DNA from: Rhabdophis nuchalis
Lineage: Eukaryota; Chordata; Lepidosauria; Squamata; Natricidae
DNA length: 64,000 nucleotides
Direction of reading: 5' to 3'
Assembly (NCBI GenBank): GCA_039707465.1
Contig: CM077643.1
Coordinates: forward strand, 378,860,419 to 378,924,418
The position numbers were made by a program, and so were the translations under genes. The notes under the pieces were generated by a model. It did no database searches, was not told the DNA's origin, and worked only from the letters and a program-made list of their open reading frames with translations. Below are positions 22,545 to 33,137 of the stretch, in pieces. Position 1 is the stretch's first letter, and every line of letters begins with the position of its first letter.

Positions 22545-22859
22545 TAGTAGATGACTAAAAAGCAATAGCCCTGCTAGCCAACAGGAAATGGAGAATGGAG
22601 TAGAGGAAAAAACAATACAGGAACTACAGTTAGTGATAACCAGATGTAATTTCTGTTAGGAATTTTCCAATTCTACGCGGGAGAAAAGCCGAACAACCAA
22701 AGACCTACATATATATAATTGGGACTTAACAGGGTGTTGTGACACAAGCATATACTTATCCTCCTGTCTCAGCTGGTCAGGATAGAACCAGTTGGTCTAG
22801 AGGCAATTACAACTGCATCACATGCAATAATTCCCTGGTTCGAATCCCAGTAAGGGTAT

Positions 22860-22906
22860 GGCTAGCTGATGAGAGCTAAAAAGCTTGAAATAGATCTATA
22901 CTAGTC
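22860..22906 (+). ncRNA. Type I hammerhead ribozyme motif, copy A (intact core)
   Basis: This copy shows, in order: stem I 5' strand GGCTAG; invariant CTGATGA (22866-22872); stem II GAGCT, loop AAAA, AGCTT (one G-U pair); invariant GAA (22887-22889); a short stem III formed by ATAG and CTAT around AT; cleavage nucleotide A at 22900; and stem I 3' strand CTAGTC. Every core base required in known hammerheads is present and stem I is the open end, so the topology is type I. It lies about 12 bases downstream of a perfect pol III B box (22837-22847). Function is inferred from base-pairing only. Confidence 0.75.
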
Positions 22907-22950
22907 TCTCTGATTTATTTATTGATCAGCTCATAAAACTAACATATATG

Positions 22951-22966
22951 TATGTATGTATGTATG

Positions 22967-22997
<31 letters not shown>
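22951..22997 (+). repeat. (TATG)n / (TG)n microsatellite
   Basis: The tail of a plus-strand tRNA-derived repeat. A similar AT/TG array is at 23158-23210. Confidence 0.9.
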
Positions 22998-23159
22998 AAT
23001 TGTTTCACAACAACCTGTTATTATTAGGCCCCAATTAAGGGAGGAGACATACTGTTTCCCTTACTGCCTATCGGCTCATCGCTAGAGACCATCCAGACAG
23101 CAAGCCAAGAATTACGTTGTATAATATTTTAGATATGTGTGTTAGTTGATCACTAACAA

Positions 23160-23212
<53 letters not shown>

Positions 23213-23333
23213 ACAACACCCTGTTAAGCCCCAATTAAGGGAGGAAGCATACTGCTTTCCTTTTCTGCCTTTCGGCTCATCACCAGAGACCATCTAGACA
23301 GAAAGCTATGAGTTCCGTTGTGTACTTTATTTT

Positions 23334-23380
23334 TATTAGCTGATGAGAGCTAATAAGCTCAAAATAGATCTATCCTAGTC
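23334..23380 (+). ncRNA. Hammerhead ribozyme motif, copy B (degenerate)
   Basis: CTGATGA (23340-23346) is followed by stem II GAGCT, loop AATA and AGCTC. The invariant G that should follow has become A (23361). Stem I 5' strand is weakened (TTAG against CTAG), and the cleavage nucleotide is C. The copy lacks the tRNA-like part and is probably inactive. Its stem II and stem III still pair, showing descent from the same element. Confidence 0.6.
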
Positions 23381-23470
23381 TCCCTGATTTATTTATTGAT
23401 CAGCTCAAAAACCTCTCTCTCACACACACACGTGTTAGTTTTATGAGCTGATCAATAAATAAATCAAGGA

Positions 23471-23517
23471 GACTAGTATAGATCTATTTCGAGCTTTTTA
23501 GCTCTCATCAGCTAGCC
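23471..23517 (-). ncRNA. Type I hammerhead ribozyme motif, copy C (perfect core and stems)
   Basis: Read on the minus strand, 23517 to 23471 gives GGCTAG, CTGATGA (23511-23505), perfect 5-bp stem II GAGCT/AGCTC with loop AAAA, GAA (23490-23488), stem III ATAG/CTAT, cleavage A (23477) and CTAGTC. Stem I pairs over 6 bp, including one G-U. This is the cleanest of the four copies, with no departure from the hammerhead consensus. It sits directly 3' of a tRNA-like segment with B box at 23540-23530 and A box at 23585-23575 on the minus strand. Confidence 0.8.
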
Positions 23518-23971
23518 ATACCCTTACTGGGATTCGAACCGGGGCTGTATTGCATATCAGGCAAGAGCCTTTAGCCATTCAGCCAGCCAAGCTCTCTTAT
23601 TGCATCAGCTGAGACAGGAGAATAAGTATCTATAATTGTTCCACAACACCCTGTTAGGGCCCCAATTAAGGGAGGAAGCATACTGCTTTCCTATTCTGCC
23701 TTTCAGCTCATCACCAGAGACCATCTAGACAGAAAGCCACATGTTCCGTTGTGTGATTTTTTAAAATATGTGTGTTAGTTTTATGAGCTGATCAATAAAT
23801 TGGTTAGTTTTATGAGCTGATCCCTTAATTGGGGCCCTAACAGGGTGTTAGGGAACAATTATAGATACTTATCCTCCTGTCTCAGCTGATGCAATAACCT
23901 GGCTGGCTGAATGGCTAAAGGCTCTTGTCTGATATGCAATACAGCCCCAGTTCGAATCCCAGTAAGGGTAT

Positions 23972-24018
23972 GGCTAGCTTATGAGAGCTAAAAAGCTCGA
24001 AATAGAGCTATACTAGTC
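23972..24018 (+). ncRNA. Hammerhead ribozyme motif, copy D (core mutation)
   Basis: The layout is the same as the other copies: GGCTAG, then CTTATGA, stem II GAGCT/AGCTC with loop AAAA, GAAA, stem III ATAG/CTAT, A, CTAGTC. The invariant G of CTGATGA is T at 23980, which in known hammerheads abolishes activity. All three stems remain intact. The A box (23904-23914) and B box (23949-23959) lie upstream. Confidence 0.7.
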
Positions 24019-24087
24019 TCCCTGACTTATTTATTGATCAGCTCAAAAACGTAACACACACACACACACACATATATATGTGTGTGT

Positions 24088-24232
24088 GTGTTTTCGTAGA
24101 TTTTCACGGGTGTAGGTATGCTGACATTGCTGGCTTCGGGGATTTTCCCGTGCATATAGCATGGAGATGTTATTGCATCGTTTCGACAAGATCTCACTTG
24201 TCATCATCAGGCAGAAGCCTGATGATGATTAA
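24088..24232. repeat. Interspersed repeat with perfect inverted motif
   Basis: This block follows the (CA)n/(TG)n stretch at the end of the tRNA-repeat cluster. It begins TTTTCGTAGATTTTCACGGG and contains an inverted repeat at about 24202-24229 (ATCATCAGGC and its complement around AGA). On the minus strand there is a CTGATGA...GAAAC arrangement with a 6-bp stem between the two. The class is not certain. Similar end sequences are common in reptile repeats, perhaps from Penelope-like elements (inference). Confidence 0.45.
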
Positions 24233-24639
24233 GATATACCATGAATTTCTGATTTAAAGTGTATAATTTAATATGATTTATGAGTAACGATGGTGGAAGA
24301 AATTCATGAGAGTTACATGTAACCAATCGACATGCTTTCTACAGGATGTAATGAAGGATGATCTTTTTTTGTATTTTTGTTTAAGTAAAAAAAACGTTAT
24401 TTAAAAAGAAAGAATATTAAATTTGATGTGTTAGGAATAAATAAATATAGGACATAAGAGCTTACCAAAGAATCAAGTGGCAAGAATCAAGTAGTATAAT
24501 AGCAGTGTAAATATACATTTGCAATGTCCACTTGTAATGGAAAAGAATATTAAGGAATTCTACAGCAAATGGCAAGAATTAGTGAATGCAATGTAAAAAG
24601 GACCTAATACTACTAGTTGGAGAAATGGAAGAACCTGGA

Positions 24640-25640
24640 ATCACAGTATGATTTGGCTTGGACAAATCCAACAGTTCAGAAGATGGAATAGATTTTTGTA
24701 AAGGGAACTTTGAGGTACTTCAGATTGTGAAATAAGCCATGACTTATTGAAAATATACAAGATAAGCTTAGAAAATTAAATAGAAAAGGAGCTTAAACTA
24801 GTTTTGACATGGTGGTCATCCAGTCAGAATATAAATTCTTTGTAAGGAGCAACATTAGTATATTTATGCAAAAGGGAACCTAAAACACGATGGGAAAAGA
24901 TAACAGACATGAACATTTACAAACATGAACATCCCCAAAATTTCAAATTGGAGAAGATCAAAATGATTTCCAAAATAAGTTGTCATGATAGCCAAGAAAA
25001 CTGTAAGGTGAGAGTAACAAAACATAAAACAAATGAATATAAATTTCCAGTATGAAGCAAAAGGGCTTAAGAAATGATCTCCTTCGAGAATATTACAAAC
25101 AAGAAAACAACAAGAAAAATGAGAATGTTTTAAGAATATCGGAGAAACCAGAAAAAAATGCAGTTATGATAGGAATATTCAAAAGTAATCTGATAGAGAC
25201 AGTTGAGATTTTTTTTAAAAAAATGAAAAGACTATACTGGAGCCTTTTACAAAACTTTGCAGAGAAAAAAATATGTTTTGAAAGAGACTCCACTAGAAAG
25301 TGAAATACAGTGGGTAATAAATCTATTGTCAAGTAGAAATCCACTGGGTATGGATGAAAAATCCATTGAACTATTTAAAGCTACCAAAGAAGAGGCAGTT
25401 AATCAGTTCTAGACAACAAATTTAAATTTTACTCTGTGACCTAAAGTTTTGAAAGTATCAGTGCATATACCTATATTGTACTCAGGAAGGGAGATTGATT
25501 TAATTATTTATTTCTAGGTAGCTTTCCTTAAAATACAACAAAAGCTAGGATGGAAGAGGATGTATAAAAAGCTTCAATTGCCCTTCTACTACATAGTTTC
25601 CACAGTAGTATCTAAAGTCAGGGTGCAGGGGAAGGAACCA
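24640..25640 (+). mobile_element. Possible decayed RTE/BovB-type LINE
   Basis: Translations near 25300-25410 resemble the reverse transcriptase block in which a Gly-x-Asp-x-Ile/Ser-Ile-Glu-Leu-Phe-Lys pattern precedes Glu-Glu-Ala-Val. The frame is broken and the limits are approximate. The assignment rests on this short similarity only. Confidence 0.3.
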
Positions 25641-25795
25641 CACCCAGTTTAATGTTGTAAAAATGGAAATAAGAAGCCACCCATTAGAAGGTTGAAAATA
25701 TTTAAACCTGGTGATAGGAGAGAGAGAAGACAGGACCCTTTCTATACCTGACTATGAACAAATGTCATCAATCCATGCCAAATTCTGGTTTGGTA

Positions 25796-25890
25796 CACAG
25801 TCAGGCAGATGTTTAGACTGGATTTGACATTTTTATCTACCTATCAAGTTGTTCCCAAGGACCTGATATCAGCAGGTGTTGTTTGATAGT
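25796..25890 (+). repeat. Duplicated block (first copy)
   Basis: ACACAGTCAGGCAGATGTTT, ACTGGATTTGACATTTTTAT and CCCAAGGACCTGATATC recur with changes at 26560-26650. The GGGTTCC-family MITE lies between the copies. The class is unknown. Confidence 0.6.
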
Positions 25891-25910
25891 GTTAAAGATA
25901 GTGTTTCAAC

Positions 25911-26159
25911 CAGGGGTGGGTTCCAGCAGCCACTACTGCTGCTGATGGTTGCACAGTGCACCCGCGCATGTGCAACACTAAAAAAATGCTTCTGCGCATA
26001 CGCAGAAGCCAAAAACAAGATGGCGCTGCCTATGGCGCCACCGGGAGAACCGGTTCAGGGGTGTGGCAGGCCTGGGTCGCTGCCGGTTCCAGTGACCCAG
26101 GCCGCCAAGTCACTACCGGTTAGGCCAAACCGGTCCGAACCGGTAGGAACCCACCTCTG
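25911..26159. mobile_element. hAT-like MITE (GGGTTCC family)
   Basis: Ends CAGGGGTGGGTTCC and GGAACCCACCTCTG are inverted. The flanks GTTTCAAC and GTTCCAAG match at 6 of 8. The interior contains ACCGGTT blocks and a CGCATACGCAGAAG motif. Confidence 0.75.
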
Positions 26160-26559
26160 GTTCCAAGTAAAGGTTTTGTTTGTTCCAAGTAAAGCTGCCT
26201 TCTGCAATTGACCGAAGGTGATTTTTTCATTGCTGATGGGTGTTCAAATGGTGCTCTAGATCTAGGGCACCTATTAGTAATTGGTACTGTGCTTTCTTTT
26301 ACCACCATCATTTTATTTTATTTGTAGGTCTTTGTATTTTGTGCTTTTCTCCAGTTTTTTCCTTCTTTTATTCAGTTGCTCCAGGTACTGTCTTGTCCAT
26401 TATCCAGACTTTTGTGTCTTTTTTACTGGCAATTGTTAAGTCTGAGATGTTATGTGGCAGGTGCCTGTCTGCTTGAATTTTTAATTATTATATGTTTGAT
26501 AGAACAACCAGATGTTCAGAGTGACGTGGCATCTTTATCCACCTACATTATTAATATAG

Positions 26560-26650
26560 TTCATTGCACAGTCAGCCAGGTGTTTAGACTGGGTTTGGCA
26601 TTTTTCCCCCACCTATCGAATCCTTCCCAAGGACCTTAGATAGGCAGACG
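26560..26650 (+). repeat. Duplicated block (second copy)
   Basis: GCACAGTCAGCCAGGTGTTT, ACTGGGTTTGGCATTTTTCC and CCCAAGGACCTTAGATA match the block at 25796-25890. Confidence 0.6.
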
Positions 26651-26670
26651 TTTAATCATATTGAAAGTCC

Positions 26671-28661
26671 CATTGCAGGAGGTAAGCTACTCCTATGACT
26701 GCGTCAACTTACATAGTTGCCCATCTCATCAGGGCAGTTTTGGGCGGCTAAAATTTAAAAACATAATGGAAATAACACAGAATTGCAATGCGTATAATGA
26801 TAGCGCCTATGTAAAAGCCAATCTACCATAAATCAAACAACTTTACAGGTTCCAACTAACGGTCTGATCACCATGCCAGGAACACCCCCATGTCTTCCAG
26901 GTTTCCTAAAAGCTGGCAAAGTCAGGAGCAAGCTAATTTTATTCCCTGAAAGAAATTTGCCAACTACATTTCTCCAGTGTTAAAGCATGCTCCTTCTCCA
27001 GATTATTTTTCGACTTTCCCAAAAATAAAAGTGCTTAGCTTTTTACCATATTTTTAAATAATATGTGCTTTTAAAATGCTTTCAATCTGATTCCCCCAAA
27101 ATATGTTTTGATATTCAGCTTACTTTACTAGGATGTCATATCATGCAATTCTTTAGTAAACAGCCTAAGGGAATTGGGAATTAGTCCAGGACTTCCCACT
27201 TAAACAAACCAGAAATAAAATATTATATAGCTCTCATTATCAGACGTTACCTATCAGTCTTTTTCAGACACACACTGTTTCTGGTCTCCTAATAAGCACA
27301 CTTCTATGCTGCCTCTTTCCGGAAGGTAGATATTTCCAAGCATAGGACAGAAAAAATATTTTTTTTCTGAGAAAATACCTCATTATTTCCCTTCTTGCTT
27401 TTTAAAGGGGGGGGAAAAACCAATAGCTTTTCAGTATCATTTCAGTTTTCATTTATCATTTTGGACAGTGTAACCTACCTAACTCTGCAAGGATCCTGAG
27501 GGCTGGAAGGCAGCTGTCTGATGCTCACAGGTGCTATGAAACCTGTGATACCACTAGATGGTGCACACTGACTCCAAAATGATACAGTGTTTCATATTAT
27601 ATTTAATTTGTACTTATTTAATTTTAAAATGTCCCATTTTATATTTAAAAAAAGCTCATATTCCTGCATAAATCTTTTGCCATTTAATATTTATGTTTTG
27701 GAGGCTTTAGCTTCAGAAGATCATATAGCAATGTCTATTCTGACTCCTAATCTGTACCCAGCCAGAATAGTCTTCTAGCGCTGAAGCTAACATCTAGAAC
27801 TTTAACAAAATTGTTTTTCCCTCCTAGTGATGGAACTTTCACTTTGGTTATAGAATCCAGAGTACTGTTATACAATCTAGAGCAGGGATTCCAAACTTTT
27901 GGCTTGTTTGAACCACATTATGTGAAGAGGAATTGTCTCGAGCCGCATATAAAATATATAATATAATCAAGGTATATAAATCACATAATGTTTAAAGTTT
28001 ATGATCTATTTGGGACCACATTACTATAGCTATCCAGGCTGCATACAGCCCATGGGCCACAGGTTGGACACACCTGAACTCAAGTTACTTGATGCAACTT
28101 ATAAATTCATCTCAAAATGTAACAGCTATCTTCCTTTCTTCATTTCTTCATTCTTGTAAGTTTTCCATTAGTGCTAGTCATATATGAATAGCTACTAGGA
28201 TTTATATTTTAAAAGAAGAGCAGGTATTGCTTCCATTTTTGACAATGCTTTGGGGCAATTACCCTTTTTTACATGAAGTACAAATTCCCCAAGTTGGTTA
28301 AAAAGACCTTAAATTGCAATCTTCTGACTGTAATATACCATAAGAATTCTGTCATGCCAACATTTTTCATCAGCTTTTTCCTCCTTCATCCATAGAGATG
28401 ACAGAATGGCTGATGACAATGAGGCTAATGATAAGAATGCAGTCTAGCTAATGATAAGAATGAAAAAATAAGATGCCAACATATTTTGCAATACCTGTTG
28501 CAATTTACTAGCTCAAGCTGTTGGATAAATGTTTGGAAGAATTGATTATAAGTCACTGGGCAGGCAAATACATATAGGATGTAGAAAAAAAGATTGAAGC
28601 CAGTTGCTGGTTCTAAAATAAGGCAAGGCAAGTTGATTCAAAACTTTTTTTTTCTTACAAG
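26671..28661. other. Intron sequence before the first ASXL2 exon
   Basis: Apart from the hAT relic at 27883-28076 nothing is recognised. The last 20 bases form the T-rich acceptor tract of the exon at 28662. Confidence 0.5.
27883..28076. mobile_element. Probable hAT relic
   Basis: Ends CAGGGATTCCAAACTTTTGG and GCCACAGGTTGGACACACCT then G are roughly inverted. The flanks match poorly (5 of 8). Confidence 0.5.
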
Positions 28662-28744
28662 GTTCTGGAAAAAAATCCTAACAGACCAATGAGCCATAAA
28701 GAGATTCTTCAGGTTATCCAAAAAGAAGGTTTAAAAGAGATTAG
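28662..28744 (+). CDS. ASXL2: ASXL2 coding exon (HARE-HTH domain, first half)
   Basis: This 83-nt exon enters in phase 0 after a T-rich tract ending in AG at 28660-28661. It leaves with two bases of a Ser codon before GTGAGT at 28745. The peptide begins [17 protein letters not shown] and ends EGLKEI, which is the first part of the HARE-HTH (winged-helix) domain at the N-terminus of ASXL proteins. That domain is thought to contact DNA or chromatin. The [11 protein letters not shown] pattern fits ASXL2 better than ASXL1 or ASXL3. The exon with the start Met, which should encode a basic stretch followed by WAEAA, is not seen upstream in the window. ASXL2 is a nuclear subunit of the PR-DUB complex, where it activates BAP1 to remove ubiquitin from histone H2A. 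Confidence 0.95.
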
Positions 28745-29447
28745 GTGAGTATGAATTATTATACTGCTTGCTACTCCTAATAACATAAACAGAAATATTT
28801 TCCAACCGTAGATTTTATAAGTGTTGCAGGTACAAATAGTTGACCATGGCAGCATATGCATTTGTCTGATGTTCATTTTGTGTTGCCAAACTTTCTTTCA
28901 GATGTCTTGTTTCTAGATTGAAGTTCATTATTTTTTTTGGTATTTATGAAAACACTGAATAGGGAACTAATGCTACTTGGTAACGGACAAAATGGAGTTT
29001 TGTTCATGAACTGGAGGGCAACTTCCTGGTTGAAATAGTATCATCTTGATGTCACATGCCTTAAAATTTTTACTTTTCAGAGCTGCTTGAGGGTTGAGAC
29101 TGAGTTTTCAATCAGTAAATCATTAGTCATTTCACTAAGCTTAGGACCTGGACTAAGAAGTTTTTCTGGGAATCACTAGTATGCTATCTACTGCATGCTT
29201 GTTCCAATTTCTTCTAAGAACTCAAGGCAACTTTTAGAAAGATCTCCCTGAATTTTATCCTAACAACAATTTTGTGAGGATGGTTAGGCTAAGAGAGGAT
29301 AACAGATTTAAAATGAACTCCATAGTTAAGATGAACTTGATGTTGGTCATTCAAATCTGGCACTTTAAATACCATATTCAAATATCTAACATTTATCTAG
29401 ATTGCTGTTGACTACTTTGATTCTAGAAAATGTATAATGATTTAGAC

Positions 29448-29740
29448 CACGGGTGTCAAATTCAAGAACCATGGGTCAGATACTGCCCACAGTGTGGTTG
29501 GATCTGGTCCGCGGGGCCATCCTGGTCTACCCAGTTCAAAGAGGAAAGATCAGGCCAACGTAGCTTTGGCCCGGTCTACCCAATGCGAAGAGGAAACATG
29601 CCAACAGTTTGGGGAGTGGCATTAAAATGGTCACGCTCATTCAATTGGCCACACCCACTCCTCAACCGTGCCCAGCTGGCCCCCTGAGGTCATCCACAGC
29701 TCTGATGCGACACTCAATGAAATGGAGTTTGACACCCCTG
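29448..29740. mobile_element. hAT element, CAGGGGTGTCAAAYTC family
   Basis: Ends CACGGGTGTCAAATTC and GAGTTTGACACCCCTG, flanked by ATTTAGAC and ATTTAGGC (7 of 8). The interior contains CCACACCCACTCC and GGTCTACCCA repeats. Confidence 0.85.
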
Positions 29741-29903
29741 ATTTAGGCAATTGAGGTGTTTTCTAATTTTACTTTTACAGTATTTTCTTTCCAAGTTGAA
29801 CGACAGGGATTGGATGAGACCTTTCATGAACAAAGGTGCCCAATCATCTTATCTATAAGAGAGTAATAATGACCTTCCTTACAGTTTAGTTTAAAGAATT
29901 ATT

Positions 29904-30140
29904 ACCGTGTTTCCCCGAAAATAAGACAGGGTCTTATTTTCTTTTGACCCCTGAAATAAGCGCTTGTCCTTATTTTCGGGGAGGTCTTATTATTTTTGAG
30001 GTGCAGGAGGTGGTGAACGTGGTCACCTTATGGCTGCTGCTGCGTTGCAATATTTTCGGGGAGGGCTTATTTTTGCGCATGCACTCAAAAGCCCGATTGG
30101 GCTTATTATCCAGGGAGGTCTTATTTTCGGGGAAACAGGT
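29904..30140. mobile_element. Inverted-repeat interspersed element (MITE-like)
   Basis: ACCGTGTTTCCCCGAAAATA and TTATTTTCGGGGAAACAGGT are inverted ends. Internal copies of TTATTTTCGGGGAGG occur several times. The superfamily is not assigned. Confidence 0.65.
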
Positions 30141-33137
30141 AGAACAAGCATATGAAATACTTTGAATGTTTTAATATGTTTTATAAAAATGTTAAATGCT
30201 TGTTGTTAACTAACCTATCTGCTTAATGGGAAGCATTTCATAGTGGGAAGAAGTATGCAATTAAAAATGTGTTGGACTTTGTATGCCTGCTGTGAAGTTG
30301 CTATGTGCATGCACTGTTTTTCCTGGAAAGCAAACATGGATTGCATGCTTTGTAATCAAAATGGCTTTTATACTATTAAAAACAGTTATATAGAAAATTG
30401 AAATGCACTCCATTCAGCTCAGACAATTTCTATATTTATACATTTGTTTTGTTTTTAAAAAAAGCTTTGTCGTTTGCACTTTTCCTCAGTTTTACTAAAT
30501 AGAGTACATTTGTGGGACTTGGATACAATAAAGAAATTCTTAGCAATGTAGAGATCATGTTTCTAAAACTAACTTTTACTTCTTCTATTAATTACTACAA
30601 GTATTATTTTTGAGGGTGAAGAAATTATCAATATGGTAAATATATCTTGCTTAGGAAATAAAAATTAAAATGAGCTAACAATTAGAGGAGGTAAAACCAC
30701 TCATTGAAAATGATTAATGCTACATTTTTTGAGTGTTTAGCTTGGTTAACTGGCCAGTGATGAAGGATTTACTGCTAAGGATTTCTAAAATGTGGCTTGT
30801 CCCATTTAAAAATCATAAAGTAATTTAGTTAATGTTTTTTTTAGATTGAAGATACATTTTTAATTTGGGATGGGATGAGGAAGGGATCACAGGATGTGGG
30901 ATAGATATAATACTATCTCCAAAGAGGACAAGACTAAGATTTTCAGACCAATGTTAAAAGCAAAAAATACTTCAAAATTTGTGGCAAGCTCTTGTGACTA
31001 TGTATGGCCCTGGGAACTTCCAGCACGAGAGGGCTTTATATGGTTTATTTCTTGCTTACACTGTTGAATCTCACTTAAAATATTGTTTCCTTTACCCACA
31101 AGAGTTTGAGAAAGCCCCCCCCCCCTTTTTTTTTCCAGTCCCTCTTTTCTGATATTCTGCCACTGACTGGAGATGTTGCATTTTCCAGAGATTTGCCTTT
31201 TGAAACGGCCTAATTTTGATGATTATTCTTACTTTACAGGGTCAAGAGATTGAATTTAGGTTAAAAATGTATTATTTATTTTGGTTAATTATTAATTGAA
31301 CTAGGCCAACTCAGATGTTTCTATTTCTAATGCAAAAGAATAAAAGAAATATAGAACTTTTTAAGAAATTAGAAAAAGTAATAAGAACATCATATTACAA
31401 GTATCTTTTAGAATTTAATTGAATGAATCTGTTAGTACTTTAAAATATAAATTATTCCCTTTCTTCAAGGCTTCAATTAAAAATAAGGTAGCCAGATATG
31501 TTTTCCTTAAAGGCATGTTTTCCTTTTAAAGGAGATTTATTGAGAAATTCGTATATGAACATTGTAGCTTAAGCTTCAGAATTGAAATGGTCAGAAAAAT
31601 AGTGCAAGGATGTATCCAATGTTATATTTCTCCAGAATTAGCTTGATAGGTAACTTCCTGGTTCTGGTTCCAACCTGGATCAGATGCTAGAATGAATGAA
31701 ATTGTGTTCAGTAGTCTCTTCCAAATGTCAGGTGCTTGCTTGTGATAACTTTTCTGCTTTATAAGTCTCTTGGTCATAGATCTTTCAAGCAATTTGTTTC
31801 TAACAAGCATGATTTCCGTGTAACGATATGGGCCTTTTTTCTCCCGTAGCCACAGTAATAAATAAATAGAAATAAAACAATTTCCAACAGAAATTAGGTT
31901 CAATAAAGGGTCATGGTGTATTTTAAGCACATATATATTTTTATTAAGTCATGCAACCAACTCACAAGAGATGTTCTTAATTACATTGGGAGGAATATGT
32001 TTGTAAAATGAATGTGGAACATGTAATTCTCAGGTGACATCTGTAATAATGGAGCAGTTTCAGCAATATTCTTTGCTCCTACTGAGAGGTGCCATTGTTT
32101 CTACAGGCTTTTTACGTTACTATTTTTTTTTAATCTTCAGTGTAATTTGGACTTGAAGGCCAAGGTAGTATCTTTTATTTATACTACTAAGACTCCCCCC
32201 CTTGAGACTTACAAAGCCTGCTTGATGAATTTGTCCCTTTGTTTTCTATAATCTAAGGAAAATGTCTGGTATGAGTTGTGTGGGTGGTCATTGGAAATAT
32301 ATGAAAATATTGTTTTACTGACATACTTACATTTTTATCTTGTTTTCCCCCCCTTTACCCATTCTCATTGTCTCTTTCAACTTGTTTTTGGCTTTCTTGG
32401 ATTTCCATCTTTTCCAGAAGGTAAGAGTCACAGTTAACGAATAAATTCCTTTGCACATAAGTAATGCTACATTTATTTAGCTTGCTTTGCATAGAAGCTT
32501 AGCAATAATGTCAATGCTGTTTAGCTTGAAGAATCATTTCTCTGTGTACCTAAAGCTTGTTTGTGGGAGGCCATGGCTAGCCAGATGAGGTGGGAAGGGC
32601 TGACATTTGCCAGGCAAGTCATTGTTCTCTTTGACTTTGAATGAAAGAAGCTTAGCATTGGGCTCTTCTACTGGGATGATTTCATCTCTGATTGACTTGG
32701 CAGGGTTTTCTGAACCATCTTGTTGTTCACTCTAGGAACTTCTGAATGTTGAATTAAAATAAAGCAGAACTGGGAATCCTTTTTTGGCCCAAAGGCGGCA
32801 ATCATTTAAACCCCTCCAGGGTCATGCCAGGGAGCCGTACGGAGTAAGACCATTCTCTTCCTTCTTATGCTTCCTTTTTCCCATAGCTTTTCATGCAAAC
32901 TGTTCCCTCCAGAGTCCCGCTTCCCCCCCACAGAGCCTTTTTTATAGCAATTTAAACTTTTTAGATGCCTGAACTGCAGTAGAAAAGGAAGGAATTATTT
33001 TTCTAGAGTGGTTCCAGAACACGAGGCATGGAGGTTTAGTCTGACCTCCATTTTATCCTTGTGCAGTAGGTAACACATTTGAAATATTCTTCATTGGCAT
33101 CACTAAAAGCTTTTAAAACACTAATTGCTATATAGAG
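30141..33137. other. Intron sequence, nothing recognised
   Basis: AT-rich. No open frame or repeat can be assigned. Confidence 0.5.

Larger units (their letters stand above)
22720..24065. mobile_element. Cluster of alternating tRNA-derived repeats carrying hammerhead motifs
   Basis: One repeat unit of about 330 bp recurs in both orientations. The most complete copy is on the minus strand (about 23757 to 23421). Its order is: a 5' part beginning near the sequence ACAACGGAAC, a stretch CCCTTAATTGGGGCCCTAAC, a tRNA-like region with A box TGGCTGAATGG and B box GGTTCGAATCC, the hammerhead motif, an AT-rich end, and a (TG)n tail. Plus-strand copies lie at about 22720-22990, 23335-23412 (3' part only) and 23818-24060. 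Minus-strand 5' parts lie at about 23000-23160 and 23205-23330. Neighbouring copies meet at their (TG)n/(CA)n tails. The pol III boxes and tail suggest a SINE; short length, ribozyme and clustering also resemble animal retrozymes. Confidence 0.75.
1..28661 (+). other. ASXL2: Inferred first intron of ASXL2 (5' part of gene outside window)
   Basis: The first recognisable ASXL2 exon starts at 28662 in phase 0. In ASXL genes a short first coding exon carrying the Met start and a basic run precedes this exon. I found no such exon here, so these bases are read as intron 1, or partly as sequence upstream of it. The content is AT-rich DNA with dense transposons, listed separately. The intron assignment is inference; the absence of a recognisable competing host gene is what I see. 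Confidence 0.7.

Noticed and set aside
21686..22554. Long open frames of 144-278 codons across the CTTT tract
   Set aside because: They encode Phe/Leu/Ser runs produced by the pyrimidine microsatellite and a CpG-rich transposon interior. All three frames are open in the same way.
22793..22848. A tRNA gene
   Set aside because: A and B boxes are present, but the arms do not form a full cloverleaf and the segment recurs as part of a repeat, so it is a tRNA-derived repeat head.
22960..24090. CRISPR-like array
   Set aside because: The repeats are long, in both orientations and joined by microsatellites. The DNA is clearly eukaryotic.
24180..24210. Possible hammerhead ribozyme on the minus strand (CTGATGA, 6-bp hairpin, GAAAC)
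   Set aside because: An extra U separates CTGATGA from stem II. Bases after GAAAC form no stem III with a proper cleavage site, and stem I cannot be drawn. It is a look-alike, unlike the four complete motifs nearby.
1..28661. First ASXL2 coding exon (basic stretch followed by WAEAA)
   Set aside because: I looked for an exon encoding this pattern with a phase-0 donor and found none. It probably lies upstream of the window.
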